Position numbers and translations under genes: made by a program. Below, one piece after another: positions 1 to 8,894 of a DNA stretch of 47,630 nt. Under the pieces are notes generated by a model. That model made no database searches. It was not told the origin of the DNA and was given only the letters and a program-made list of their open reading frames with translations. Each line of letters opens with the position of its first letter. Position 1 is the stretch's first letter. The stretch is from positions 1-47,630 of the forward strand of contig JADLFU010000055.1 in NCBI GenBank assembly GCA_020849655.1, written 5' to 3'. This DNA comes from Polyangiaceae bacterium. GTDB lineage: Bacteria; Myxococcota_A; Polyangia; Polyangiales; Polyangiaceae.

Positions 1-699
1 ACCACCGAGGTCACCATGGCGCACTACGCGGCCTTCCTCGCCGAGAAGAAGGACGATCTCTCGGGCCAGCGCGAGATCTGCAAGGACAACACCTCGTTCG
101 AGCCGCCCGGCGACAGCGACACGGCAATCATCCGCTGTCCGAACGACTATTTTCTGCCGGACGCCAGGCCCGACTGGCCCATGGGGTGCGTCGATTTCTG
201 CGACGCCGACGCGTACTGCAAGTGGGCGGGCAAGCGGCTGTGTGGGCGCATCGGAGGTGGCACCTTGACCACGGAGGAGTCGATCGATCCGAAGGCGAGC
301 GAGTGGGTCAACGCGTGCACGCAGGGCGGCAAGACCAAGCTCCCGTACGGCAACACGTTCGAGGACGGACGGTGCATCGACGCTACGCGCATGCCCAAGG
401 GCGCAGGACTCGAGGGCCTCGCTGTGCTCGCCGATCCGCAGAAGAATGCGCCCGAGTGTCGTGGAACCGAGCCGCCGTTCGACAAGGTCTACTCGATGAG
501 TGTCGGCCTCGTGGAGTGGGACGACTCGGTCGTGGGAGACACGCCGGACAACGCTACAGCGGGCCTGCGGGGTGGCAACTATGGTGGAAGTTCCAAACAG
601 CTCTTTCCCCCTGCCTGCGCGGAGCCTGACGGCACGCAAGCGCGCACGCTCTTCAGATTTGTCAGCACCTCGCTCGGCTTCCGCTGCTGCGGCGACTGA
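1..699 (+). CDS. SUMF1/formylglycine-generating-enzyme-fold protein, 5' end outside window
   Basis: The frame is open from base 1, and the first residues (TTEVTMAHYAAFL) already match the start of a SUMF1 fold, so the true start and any signal peptide lie off the left edge. The protein ends in GFRCCGD with a stop at 697-699. Typical family signatures are the segment CDADAYCKWAGKRLCG, a WVNACTQGG segment and a GLRGGNYGG turn. Myxobacteria encode many secreted lipoproteins of this kind. I see no evidence for the sulfatase-activating FGE reaction, since the closing Cys pair is a general feature of this subgroup, so the role is unknown. A full-length relative lies at 44067-45623. A damaged copy of this gene follows directly at 727. 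Confidence 0.85.
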   Translation, partial: TTEVTMAHYAAFLAEKKDDLSGQREICKDNTSFEPPGDSDTAIIRCPNDYFLPDARPDWPMGCVDFCDADAYCKWAGKRLCGRIGGGTLTTEESIDPKASEWVNACTQGGKTKLPYGNTFEDGRCIDATRMPKGAGLEGLAVLADPQKNAPECRGTEPPFDKVYSMSVGLVEWDDSVVGDTPDNATAGLRGGNYGGSSKQLFPPACAEPDGTQARTLFRFVSTSLGFRCCGD

Positions 700-726
700 C
701 CGATCCCCCTCACCCCCAACTCACTC

Positions 727-1126
727 ATGGCATCCCATTCCCCACGTCTCCAGCGCACCGTCTCCCCGCTCCTCGTCCTCGCTCTGGCCGCCATCAGCGC
801 GTGCGCGGCTGAGCAACGCGACGCGGCGCCCGGGGGCACGGGCACCGCGGGGACTGCTGGCACGGCGGCCGGGGCAAGCGGTGCTCCCATCGGAGAGGAG
901 ATTCGGCCACGCAGACCGATCATCCGCTGTCCGAATGACTACTTTCTGCCGGAGTGCCGCGGAACCGAGCCGCCGTTCGACAGGATCTACTCGATGAGTG
1001 TCGGGATGCGTGGGTGGGACGACTCGGTCTTGGGCGATGCCGTCTCGGGCCTCCGGTCGGGCGCTCGCCCCATCTCTCATCGCTGGTGTCGCTACCAACG
1101 TCGGTCTCCGCTGCTGCGGCGACTGA
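727..1126 (+). pseudogene. Decayed tandem copy of the upstream SUMF1 lipoprotein gene
   Basis: The ATG at 727 opens a lipoprotein signal peptide (lipobox AISAC) and a Gly/Thr/Ala linker. The segment 919-953 is then nearly identical to 126-162 of the upstream gene (IIRCPNDYFLP). It jumps straight to a match of 455 onward (CRGTEPPFD, YSMSVG), which removes about 98 codons of the fold in frame. Near the end the frame is lost: the homologous ending LRCCGD plus TGA is present at 1109-1126 but in another frame, while the frame opened at 727 runs on to 1158 with unrelated residues. It is therefore a doubly damaged duplicate. A short expressed lipoprotein to 1158 is possible but would lack the fold. 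Confidence 0.8.
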
Positions 1127-1210
1127 CCGATCACGCACCTCCAGCGGAGGGTCGTTGAGTGCCGCTGTGACTGGGGACGCCGTCGCGGAAGGGCGCCGCG
1201 CGGGGCGCGC

Positions 1211-2290
1211 TCACGGCGCGTCGCCGAGCTGCACCACGTAGCGGGCGACGGCCGCGAGATCGGTCGCTCCGAGCAGGCCGGGGCTCGTACCCGGCGGCGC
1301 GACGCTCCCCGCGGTGGAGGTGTGATCGAGCACCACGTAGTAGACGCCCTTCTTCAGCGGGATGGTGCGCTTGACCTCCTTGCCTTGCGGCACGACCTCG
1401 GCCGCCAGCGGCTGCCCGGGGAGCGGGCCCGCGCCGGGGCGAAACACGTGGTCGCGCAGCCAGGGGTCGGCCGTCTCTCTGCGCATCAGGAACATGTCGA
1501 GGTTCGGCGCGCCGTCGACGTTCATCGTCAAGAACAGCGCCCGCCCGTCGCTGTCCACTGTGAAGGGCCCGACGAACTCGCGCTGCTCCGAGTGGATCTC
1601 CGACCAGTCGGAGGCCAGCAGCGCCTTCGAGGAGCCGCGCACGTTGTAGGGGTGAAACGGCCGCTGGCCCTTCTCGAGGATCCCGAGCGCGAAGTCGGCC
1701 TCGCCGTTCGGCTCGCGGAGCACGGTGAAGCCCTTCTGGAGCTCCTGCGCGACGATCTGGGAGCCGATGCGCGACACGAGCTCGGGGCTCGTCTGCCCGA
1801 GCAGCATGCCGGCGACCCCGCTCGCGGTCTGGTGCTCGATCATCACGGCCTCGAACTTCGAGGACTGCACGTTCCGCGGCCGGAAATACGCGTACATCGT
1901 GCCGTCGTCGATCAGCAGATCCGGGTTGTAGGTGATGGCCGCCGCCGCCCGGAAGCCGATGCGCCCCGTCGGCTGGGTCCACGCGTAGCCGGCGCCCGAG
2001 AACTGCACGAACGCGTCGTCGTTCTCCAGCTCCCGGTAGTCGCACTGGTCGATGAAGAACCGCCCGACCGCCGGCGCGTCGTCCCTCACCTTCAGCGGCG
2101 CGCCGCGCTGGCGCATCTCCCTGCAGAACTGCCCCGAGCCGAACTGGAGCAGCTCCCGCCGGAGCGTCCGGTTCTTCGGATCGTTGACGACCCCGGGCAT
2201 GAGCGTGACGAGCTTCGTGCCGGTGGACGTGCACGCCGACGCGGCGCACGAGAGGGTGAGGGCGAGCCCGAGGGCGCGGGGGAGCGACAC
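1211..2290 (-). CDS. Predicted lipoprotein of unknown function
   Basis: I do not recognise a family. Starting at the GTG whose first base is 2290 gives VSLPRALGLALTL followed by lipobox ASAC, a clean lipoprotein signal peptide, so I prefer it. ATG starts at 2362 and 2404 are in frame but would put about 24 to 38 extra residues before the hydrophobic stretch. The mature protein is about 340 residues, without membrane segments, and has a regular mixed composition suggestive of a soluble globular domain on the inner or outer membrane surface. It is the last minus-strand gene before the SUMF1 pair and lies about 145 bases beyond the end of the peptidase gene on the same strand, so the two could share a transcript. 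Confidence 0.7.
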   Translation of the reverse strand: MSLPRALGLALTLSCAASACTSTGTKLVTLMPGVVNDPKNRTLRRELLQFGSGQFCREMRQRGAPLKVRDDAPAVGRFFIDQCDYRELENDDAFVQFSGAGYAWTQPTGRIGFRAAAAITYNPDLLIDDGTMYAYFRPRNVQSSKFEAVMIEHQTASGVAGMLLGQTSPELVSRIGSQIVAQELQKGFTVLREPNGEADFALGILEKGQRPFHPYNVRGSSKALLASDWSEIHSEQREFVGPFTVDSDGRALFLTMNVDGAPNLDMFLMRRETADPWLRDHVFRPGAGPLPGQPLAAEVVPQGKEVKRTIPLKKGVYYVVLDHTSTAGSVAPPGTSPGLLGATDLAAVARYVVQLGDAP

Positions 2291-2435
2291 GGCGGCGACG
2301 TTAGACGGGCGCTCACCCGGACTGAACGACTTTCGTGCGCGAGGCGCTCGCGAGAGGGCCATGTCGATTCCGACATGAGTCGCGGCCAGGCGCACACCCA
2401 CCAAAACGAGGTCACCGTGGAACTGCGCTGTAAAA

Positions 2436-3383
2436 TCAGCGAGTTCGGTCAGACACGAGACGTGTCGGTTTGGACTCGACGTCGTCGTCTCCGTGCCGAT
2501 CGGCCCGCTTCGCCTGCTCGATCTTCGAGTAGCGGGCGGGCTCGCCGGGGCGCGCTAGGTCGACCCAGGTCGTCGCCTTGTCGCGCACGTCGACGTGGAC
2601 GAAGGTGTTGTTCGGGTAGTAGCCGCAGCCGAGCTTCTTGATGGACTTGCAGAAGTCGCGGAGCTCGGAGTTGCGGACGCCCGCGATGTGGAAATCGATC
2701 GCGGCGCCCTCGTGGTGCTTCGAGCGCGCGCCGCGCTGGCCCTTCGCGGGCTGACGGAAGCCGCTGACGACCTCGATCGTCTTGCCCCCGAAGTGATCGC
2801 TGATCTCCGCGATCGTCGCGATGAGGCGCGGGTGGATCGTGTGGCGCTTGCCCGCGTGGGTCGACAGCACCCGCGCGAAGCCCTCCTGCGCGCGCCGCGA
2901 CACGCGCGACCTGCGCTCGAACACCGGGCCCTGCCACTCCTCGCCGTCGAGCACGATCCTCACATGGCCCGGGCGCTGCGGGCCGTCGTCGTCGCTCGAG
3001 CGGCGCTCCTTGTCGCGGTCCTTCTTCTTCGCGCGGTCGGCGCGCGGCTCCTCGCGCTCCTCGTCGCGGTCTCGCTCGCCCCTCGCCTCCGGGTCGGCGC
3101 CCTTCTTCTTGTCGCGCGTGCGCGCGCGATCGTCTCCCTCGCTCGGGATGACGAGCTTCATCCCCTCGTGGAGCTTCTGGCCCGGCGAGAGGTCGTTCGC
3201 CTCGCGCAGATCGTCGACCGAGACGTGGAACCGCTTCGCGATCTTCGCCAGCGTCTGCCCCGCGCCGACGACGTGCACGCGCCCCGGCTCGCCCGGCTTC
3301 GACGCGGCGGACGAGGGCGACGCCGCGGAGATCGCCAGCAGCGACGACATGATCGGCCCGCCCCACCTCGCGAAGAGCTTCAT
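2436..3383 (-). CDS. LysM and M15/DUF882 (YcbK-like) murein peptidase
   Basis: The 315-residue protein has an N-terminal signal peptide (about 1-27), a LysM peptidoglycan-binding domain (about 36-80) and a very charged linker rich in Asp, Arg, Lys and Glu (about 82-135). A C-terminal M15-type zinc peptidase domain follows. The family signature SxHxxGxAxD is visible with S221, H223, G226, A228 and D230, and the second metal motif HVD with H263 and D265. In this family these residues bind zinc and cut peptide cross-links of peptidoglycan, so a periplasmic cell-wall hydrolase is likely. It is divergent from pilM with about 90 bases between the starts, so the two may share a bidirectional promoter region. 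The exact bond cut cannot be told from sequence. Confidence 0.85.
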   Translation of the reverse strand: MKLFARWGGPIMSSLLAISAASPSSAASKPGEPGRVHVVGAGQTLAKIAKRFHVSVDDLREANDLSPGQKLHEGMKLVIPSEGDDRARTRDKKKGADPEARGERDRDEEREEPRADRAKKKDRDKERRSSDDDGPQRPGHVRIVLDGEEWQGPVFERRSRVSRRAQEGFARVLSTHAGKRHTIHPRLIATIAEISDHFGGKTIEVVSGFRQPAKGQRGARSKHHEGAAIDFHIAGVRNSELRDFCKSIKKLGCGYYPNNTFVHVDVRDKATTWVDLARPGEPARYSKIEQAKRADRHGDDDVESKPTRLVSDRTR

Positions 3384-3473
3384 GATGCGAGCCCGCCGGG
3401 TACGGCCGCCCCCCCGCCACGTAAAGCGCTTTTTTGCCCCGAGCGAGGCGAGGGTGTCAGACTTCGTCGAAGC

Positions 3474-4535
3474 ATGGCCGAGGGTAAGAACCTAGTCGGG
3501 GTCGACATCGGTTCCAGTTCGATCAAGGTCTGCCAGCTGAAGGAGGTCCGCAAGGGCCACAGCCTGGCGAAGGTGGCCTACGCGCCGCTCGCGCCGCAGA
3601 CCGTGGTCGACGGCCACGTGATGAACTCGGGGGCCGTCGTGGAGGCGCTCAGCCGCGCCTTCCACGACCACAAGATCAAGCAGCGCGACGTCGCGCTCAG
3701 CGTGAGCGGGCAGTCGGTGATCATCCGCAAGATCACCGTGCCGCACATGACCCCGCAGGAGCTCGAGGAGCAGATCCAGTGGGAGGCGGAGCAGCACATC
3801 CCGTTCGACATCAAGGACGTGCACGTCGACTACGAGGTGCTGCGGCGGCGCCCCGAGGCCGGGCAGATGGACCTGCTGCTCGTCGCCGCGAAGAAGGAGG
3901 AGATCAACGACTACGCGAACATCGCGCGAGAGGCGAAGCTGAAGCCGCTCCTCGTCGACATCGACGCGTTCACCGTGCAGAACTCCTTCGAGGCGTGGCG
4001 CGGCATCCCGCAGGACCAGATCGTCGCGCTCATCAACGTCGGCGCGAGCCTCTCGTCGCTGAACGTGCTCGCCGGCGGCGTCTCGGCGTTCACCCGCGAC
4101 ATCGCGAACGGCGGCCAGACGATCACCGAGGAGATCCAGAAGCAGCTCGGCGCGCCGTTCGAGCAGGCCGAGCTGTACAAGACGGGCAGCAACACCGACG
4201 ACGGCGCGGTCGTGCCGAAGCAGGTCGTCGACATCGTCACGGGCGCGTGCGACGGCATCGCCGCCGAGATCCAGCGCAGCCTCGATTTCTTCCTCGCGAC
4301 GACGGGGGAGGGCGAGCTCGGCCGCATCTTCCTCACCGGCGGCAGCGCGAACCTCCCGCAGCTCGTGACCGCGATCGAGCGCCGGTCACGCGTGCCCGTC
4401 GAGGTGTTCTTCCCGACAGAGAAGCTGACGGTCGAGCCGAGGGACGTCGACCCGCTGCTCGTGCAGGCGCGCAGCGCGCAGCTCGCCGTCGCGCTCGGCC
4501 TCGCGCTCCGCAAAGACAAGGAGAAGCGCGCGTGA
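3474..4535 (+). CDS. pilM: Type IV pilus inner-membrane platform protein PilM
   Basis: PilM is the cytoplasmic actin-like ATP-binding protein that recruits PilN to the pilus alignment complex. The ATG at 3474 gives the family start MAEGKNLVGVDIGSSSIKV, with the phosphate-binding GVDIGSSSIK loop of the actin/FtsA fold. The frame is open further upstream but that part is antisense to the peptidase gene and has no conserved start. The length of 353 residues is normal. Its stop overlaps the GTG of pilN by four bases (GTGA, 4532-4535). It is the first gene of the pilMNOPQ operon. Confidence 0.95.
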   Translation: MAEGKNLVGVDIGSSSIKVCQLKEVRKGHSLAKVAYAPLAPQTVVDGHVMNSGAVVEALSRAFHDHKIKQRDVALSVSGQSVIIRKITVPHMTPQELEEQIQWEAEQHIPFDIKDVHVDYEVLRRRPEAGQMDLLLVAAKKEEINDYANIAREAKLKPLLVDIDAFTVQNSFEAWRGIPQDQIVALINVGASLSSLNVLAGGVSAFTRDIANGGQTITEEIQKQLGAPFEQAELYKTGSNTDDGAVVPKQVVDIVTGACDGIAAEIQRSLDFFLATTGEGELGRIFLTGGSANLPQLVTAIERRSRVPVEVFFPTEKLTVEPRDVDPLLVQARSAQLAVALGLALRKDKEKRA

Positions 4536-5179
4536 TCAGGATCAACCTACTCCCCCAGAAGCGCGCCGCCGCGCAGGCCGAGCAGGGCCAGGCGTGGATC
4601 GGCGTCGTGATGGGCGTGCTGCTCGTGCAGGCGGTCGGCCTGTTCTTCTTCCACCAGTCGAAGCAGAACGAGCTGAAGCGCCAGCGCAGCCAGAACCAGG
4701 AGATCTCGAACCAGATCGCCGAGATCCAGAAGACGGTCGCGAACCACGCGAACGTGCTCGCGCAGCTCGCCGTGTACAAGCAGCGCGAGGAGGCGATCAA
4801 CAAGCTGCAGTCCGCGCGCACCGGCCCGACCGCCGTGCTGCTCGAGGTGGCGCAGGTGATGACCACCGGCCGCGGCCCCACGGTCGCGAACCCGGACACC
4901 ATCCCGCAGCTGCGCAAGGACAACCCGCTCGCGCTGCCGAGCCCGTCGTGGGACGCGCGCCGCCTGTGGATCCTCGGCTACAAGGAGCAGGATCGCGTGG
5001 TGACCATCGAGGGCCTCGCGCGCGACGGCGAGGACGTCTCCGAGCTCGCGCGCAGGCTGGCGCTCTCCGACTACTTCGAGGAGGTGAAGCTCCTCCCCGC
5101 GGCGAAGGTGAAGCTCGACGCGCGCACCGGCTCGCTCGAGATGCTCAAATTCCAGCTCCAAGCAAAGGTGAGGTACTGA
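4532..5179 (+). CDS. pilN: Type IV pilus assembly protein PilN
   Basis: PilN bridges PilM and PilO at the inner membrane. The GTG at 4532 yields the conserved cytoplasmic PilM-binding motif MIRINLLPQK at the extreme N-terminus. One transmembrane helix follows (about residues 22-41), then a coiled-coil stretch (about 45-85) and a periplasmic ferredoxin-like domain. At 215 residues it is of normal family length. Translation is probably coupled to pilM through the GTGA overlap, and pilO starts two bases after its stop. Confidence 0.93.
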   Translation: MIRINLLPQKRAAAQAEQGQAWIGVVMGVLLVQAVGLFFFHQSKQNELKRQRSQNQEISNQIAEIQKTVANHANVLAQLAVYKQREEAINKLQSARTGPTAVLLEVAQVMTTGRGPTVANPDTIPQLRKDNPLALPSPSWDARRLWILGYKEQDRVVTIEGLARDGEDVSELARRLALSDYFEEVKLLPAAKVKLDARTGSLEMLKFQLQAKVRY

Positions 5180-5180
5180 G

Positions 5181-5807
5181 ATGGCCGCCGCCAAGGGCTC
5201 CTCGTCTCCGCTCGCGAAGCTGCCGCTGGCCGCGAAGATCGGCATCGGCGCCGGCCTCGTCGTGCTGATCGGCGTCGCGTATTTCGTCATCGGGTACAGC
5301 GAGGTCTCGTCGCAGATCACCGCCGCGAAGCAGCAGGAGTCGAAGCTGCGCGGCGAGCTCGCGACCGCGCAGGAGAGCGAGTCCGCCTACCTGCGCGACA
5401 TGGCCGACCTCACCGACCGCCAGCAGCGCCAGCGCGAGCTCAACAAGGTGCTGCCGGAGGCCGCGGAGTACCCGTCGTTCCTCTCGGCGGTGCAGGGGGT
5501 CGCCAACGTGACCGGCGTCGCGCTCAACTCGTGGGATCCGATGGACGAGGTGCCGCAGCAGTTCTTCGCGAAGGTGCCGATGAGGCTGACGATCGCCGGG
5601 CGGTTCCACCAGGTCGCCAAGTTCTTCTACGGCGTCGGCCAGCTCGACCGCATCATCAACATCGAGAACATCAGCATCCAGGATCCGAAGCGCGAGGGAG
5701 ATGACGTCACTGTCTCCACCGAGTGCCTCGCGACCGCCTTCCACACGCTGCCCGCGCCCACCGCGCCGGCCGCGGGCGCCGCGCCGCCGGCGGGGGGTGC
5801 ACAGTGA
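5181..5807 (+). CDS. pilO: Type IV pilus assembly protein PilO
   Basis: PilO forms a heterodimer with PilN and binds PilP in the periplasm. The 208-residue protein has a short cytoplasmic tail, one membrane helix (about 16-37), a coiled coil (about 45-85) and a periplasmic domain containing the conserved stretch FHQVAKFFYGVGQLDRI. The C-terminal 20 residues are Ala/Pro-rich. The ATG at 5181 sits just after the pilN stop at 5179. Its own stop overlaps the GTG of pilP (GTGA, 5804-5807). Confidence 0.93.
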   Translation: MAAAKGSSSPLAKLPLAAKIGIGAGLVVLIGVAYFVIGYSEVSSQITAAKQQESKLRGELATAQESESAYLRDMADLTDRQQRQRELNKVLPEAAEYPSFLSAVQGVANVTGVALNSWDPMDEVPQQFFAKVPMRLTIAGRFHQVAKFFYGVGQLDRIINIENISIQDPKREGDDVTVSTECLATAFHTLPAPTAPAAGAAPPAGGAQ

Positions 5808-6406
5808 ACGCCCGCAGCGTCCGCGCATTGTTGCTCGTCGCGTCCGTGTTCGCCGTCCCGGCCGTCGTGGCCGGCTGCGACGACGAGGTCACGCAGGCGC
5901 CTCCTCCTCCCCGTGGCGCCGCCGCCGTGGCCGTCGCGTCGGCGTCGGCGTCGGCCTCCGCGTCGGCGGGGCGGGTGTTCGCAGAGGGCGATTTCACGCC
6001 GTCGGATCGCAACCGCGATCCCTTCCGCGACTACCCGGAGCTGTTCACGGGCGACCAGGGCAGGGGAGGCGGGCCCGGCCGCGGGCAGCAGAAGATCATC
6101 GCCGAGCGCTTCGCGCTCGATGAGCTCAAGCTCGTCGGCATCGTCACGGGCGGCACCCAGGCGCGCGCCATGTTCGTCGACCCGGAGCGCGTCGGCCACA
6201 TCATCACGGTCGGGCAGCTCGTCGGGCGCTCGGAGCTCGTGAAGGCGGGCGGCGTCACCGGGCCCGAGTACGACCTCAACTGGAAGGTCGAGCGCATCCG
6301 CGAGAAGGACGTCGTGTTCGTCCGGGACAACCCCGGCCGCAACGTCGCGACCGCGACCCGCGTCGTCGCGCTGCGCCCCGAGGGCGACCTCTCCGACCGC
6401 AAGTAG
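5804..6406 (+). CDS. pilP: Type IV pilus lipoprotein PilP
   Basis: PilP is the inner-membrane lipoprotein that links PilNO to the secretin PilQ. The GTG at 5804 opens a signal peptide ending in VVAGC. A Pro-rich stretch and a run of alternating Ala/Ser (about residues 45-58) follow, and then the PilP C-terminal beta domain with the conserved LDELKLVGIV segment and the RVGHIITVGQLVG turn. The length is 200 residues. The Ala/Ser run is a simple DNA repeat (gcgtcg/gcctcg) at about 5934-5968 and may vary in length between strains. It is followed by a 161-base gap before pilQ. Confidence 0.92.
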   Translation: MNARSVRALLLVASVFAVPAVVAGCDDEVTQAPPPPRGAAAVAVASASASASASAGRVFAEGDFTPSDRNRDPFRDYPELFTGDQGRGGGPGRGQQKIIAERFALDELKLVGIVTGGTQARAMFVDPERVGHIITVGQLVGRSELVKAGGVTGPEYDLNWKVERIREKDVVFVRDNPGRNVATATRVVALRPEGDLSDRK

Positions 6407-6567
6407 CGCGTCCTGCCGAAGTAAACGAAACTAACCCGACCGGGATGGTTGGCGCAGGCGCCCGCGCGCCCGGCGAGCGCGCCTTCGCGCGCAAATGATG
6501 CCCCTGAATTTGGCCCTCTCACCCACCTCCTGCCTACGATTCGGCACAGTTTAGGAGAGCCCCGCAG

Positions 6568-8894
6568 ATGACCTTCTCCCGCCGTTCGAGCCTCGGTGCC
6601 CCGAGGCGCCTCGTGTGCGCCGTAGCCCTCGCAGCCGGACTCGCCACGCCCACGATCGCGCGCGCCGACGGCGCCCCCCCGAACCGCGTGAGCGAGGTGC
6701 GGGCGCTGGCGGCGCCGCAGAGCACGGAGATCGTGGTCGTCGGCACCGCGAGCCCGAAGTTCTCCGCGAGGCTCGCCGACAAGCGGCGCCTGATCATCGA
6801 CATCTCCGACACGCAGGTGGAGGGCGCCCCGGCGCCCATCACCGAGCGCGTGGGCCTCGTCGCCGGCGTCTCGACGCAATCGTTCAAGACCGACACCGGC
6901 TCGACGACGCGCGTGACGATCAGCCTGACGGAGGAGGCGAGCTTCCGGGTCCGCGCGGACGGCACCAACCTGCGCGTATCACTGTCGAAGGGCGACGCCT
7001 CGACCGGGCCGGTCCGCCTCGGCGCGCCGACGCCGGCCGCGCCGCGCGCCCCGGGTGATCGCGTCCGGGACGTCCGCTACTCCCGCGCGGGCGGGGTCGA
7101 CCGCGTCACCATCGAGGTCGGAGAGGACGCGCGCGTCTCCGAGGGCGCGACCGGCGGCGGCAAGGCGCGCCTCGATCTGCGCGGCGCGAAGGTGCCGAAG
7201 GAGCTCGAGCGCACGCTCGACGTCGGCGCGTACGGCGGCCTCGTGAAATCGGTCAGCACCTTCCACACCGACGCGGGCGTCGTCGTCGAGGTCGAGCGCC
7301 AGGACGGCGCGGTCGGCGTCGTCTCCCGCGAGGGCTCGGCCGTCGTGTGGACGTTCTCGTCGAAGGCGCGGGGCGCGACCTCGGCCGAGACCGGCGTCGC
7401 GCTCGACGGCGGCGTGGCGCGCAAGACGCGCACCGTCGCGCGCGAGGAGGCCGTGTCCGGCGTGCCGAAGATCGAGACGGGGATCTCCGCCGACGACATC
7501 GCCGCGCCCGACGCCGCGGGCTTCGTCTCCGCGCCGCTCGGCCAGGCCCGCGGCGCGGCCGACACCGTCGACGGCCGCCGCCGCCGCTACACCGGCGCGC
7601 GCGTCGACATCGATCTCAAGGACGCCGACGTCCACAACGTCCTGCGCATCCTCGCCGACGTCGGCCACGTGAACATCGTCACCGCCGACAACGTCAAGGG
7701 CGACGTCACCCTGCGCCTGCGCAACGTCCCGTGGGATCAGGCGCTCGACGTCGTCCTGCAGGCGAAGAGCCTCGGGATGGTGCGCACCGGCAACATGCTG
7801 CGCGTCGCGCCGCTCGCCGATCTGGAGAAGGAGCGCGAGATGCTCATCCAGAAGCGCAAGCAGGAGCTCGACCTCGCCCCGCTCGAGACGCGGCTCATCC
7901 CCGTCTCGTACTCGAGCGCGACCGACATCGCGGCGCGCGCGAAGGAGCTGCTGTCGGCGCGCGGCTCGCTCTCCGTCGACGAGCGGACGAACATGCTCAT
8001 CGCGCGGGACGTGCCGGGCAACCTGAACCAGGTCGAGGAGCTCATCCGCTCGCTCGACACGCAGACGCCGCAGGTGCTCATCGAGGCGCGCATCGTCGAG
8101 GCGACGAGCCGCTACCTGCGCGACGTCGGCATCCAGTGGGGCGGCGACGCGACGTTCTCGCCCGCGACCGGCAACCCGACGGGCCTCGCGTTCCCGAACA
8201 GCATCGGCCTCGTCGGCGGCGCCAGCGACGCGCAGACCCCGACGGCCGGCCTGTCGCCCTTTCAGCGCAACGTGCAGAACCCGAACTTCGCCGTGAACCT
8301 CCCGGCCGCGGCGGGCACCGGCACCGGCGGCGCGCTCGGCCTGACGTTCGGCTCGATCAACAACGCGTTCAACCTCGGCCTGCGCCTCTCGGCCGCGGAG
8401 TCGAGCGGCATGCTGCGCATCGTCTCCAGCCCGCGCATCCTCACGCTCGACAACCGCCAGGCGCGCATCGCGCAGGGCACGCTGATCCCGTACTCGCAGA
8501 TCAGCGCGCAGGGCGTGCAGACGAACTTCCAGGAGGCGAAGCTCCAGCTCGACGTGAAGCCGCACGTCACCGCGGACGGCAGCATCTCGATGCACGTGAA
8601 GATCAACCGCGACGAGCCCGACTTCAACCAGACCTCCGCCCGCGGCGACCCCACGATCCTGAAGCGCGAGGCGGAGACCGATCTCCTGATCATGGACGGT
8701 CACACGGCGGTCATCGGCGGCATCTTCACGCGCAACACCGGCCGCAACCTCGACCAGGTGCCGTTCTTCGGCGACATCCCGCTGCTCGGCCTGCTCTTCC
8801 AGCGGCGTCGCGCCAGCGACTCGCGCGGCGAGCTCGTCATCTTCCTCACGCCGCGCATCGTCAACCGCGCGGAGGCGCTCGGGAAATTACCTGA
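6568..8894 (+). CDS. pilQ: Type IV pilus secretin PilQ, natural stop apparently lost by a frameshift
   Basis: PilQ is the outer-membrane secretin through which the pilus passes. After a signal peptide (to about residue 32) come two AMIN peptidoglycan-binding domains (about 45-130 and 165-260). An STN/secretin-N domain follows (ARVDIDLKDADVHNVLRILA onward), then an N1/NolW-type repeat and the C-terminal secretin barrel ending ELVIFLTPRIVNRAEALG. Homologues end within a few residues of this point. Here the frame has no stop and stays open to 9837, entirely antisense to the kinase-family gene at 8887-9816, with composition typical of a shadow frame. One extra G in GGG at 8881-8883 would give a stop at 8892-8894, which is the end I report. 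Either the assembly has an indel or the gene is truly frameshifted. Confidence 0.9.

Noticed and set aside
6407-6567. A separate promoter for pilQ in the gap after pilP
   Set aside because: TTGGCC and TACGAT are spaced 19 bases and match poorly; no sigma-54 GG/GC pair was found. Not enough to call.
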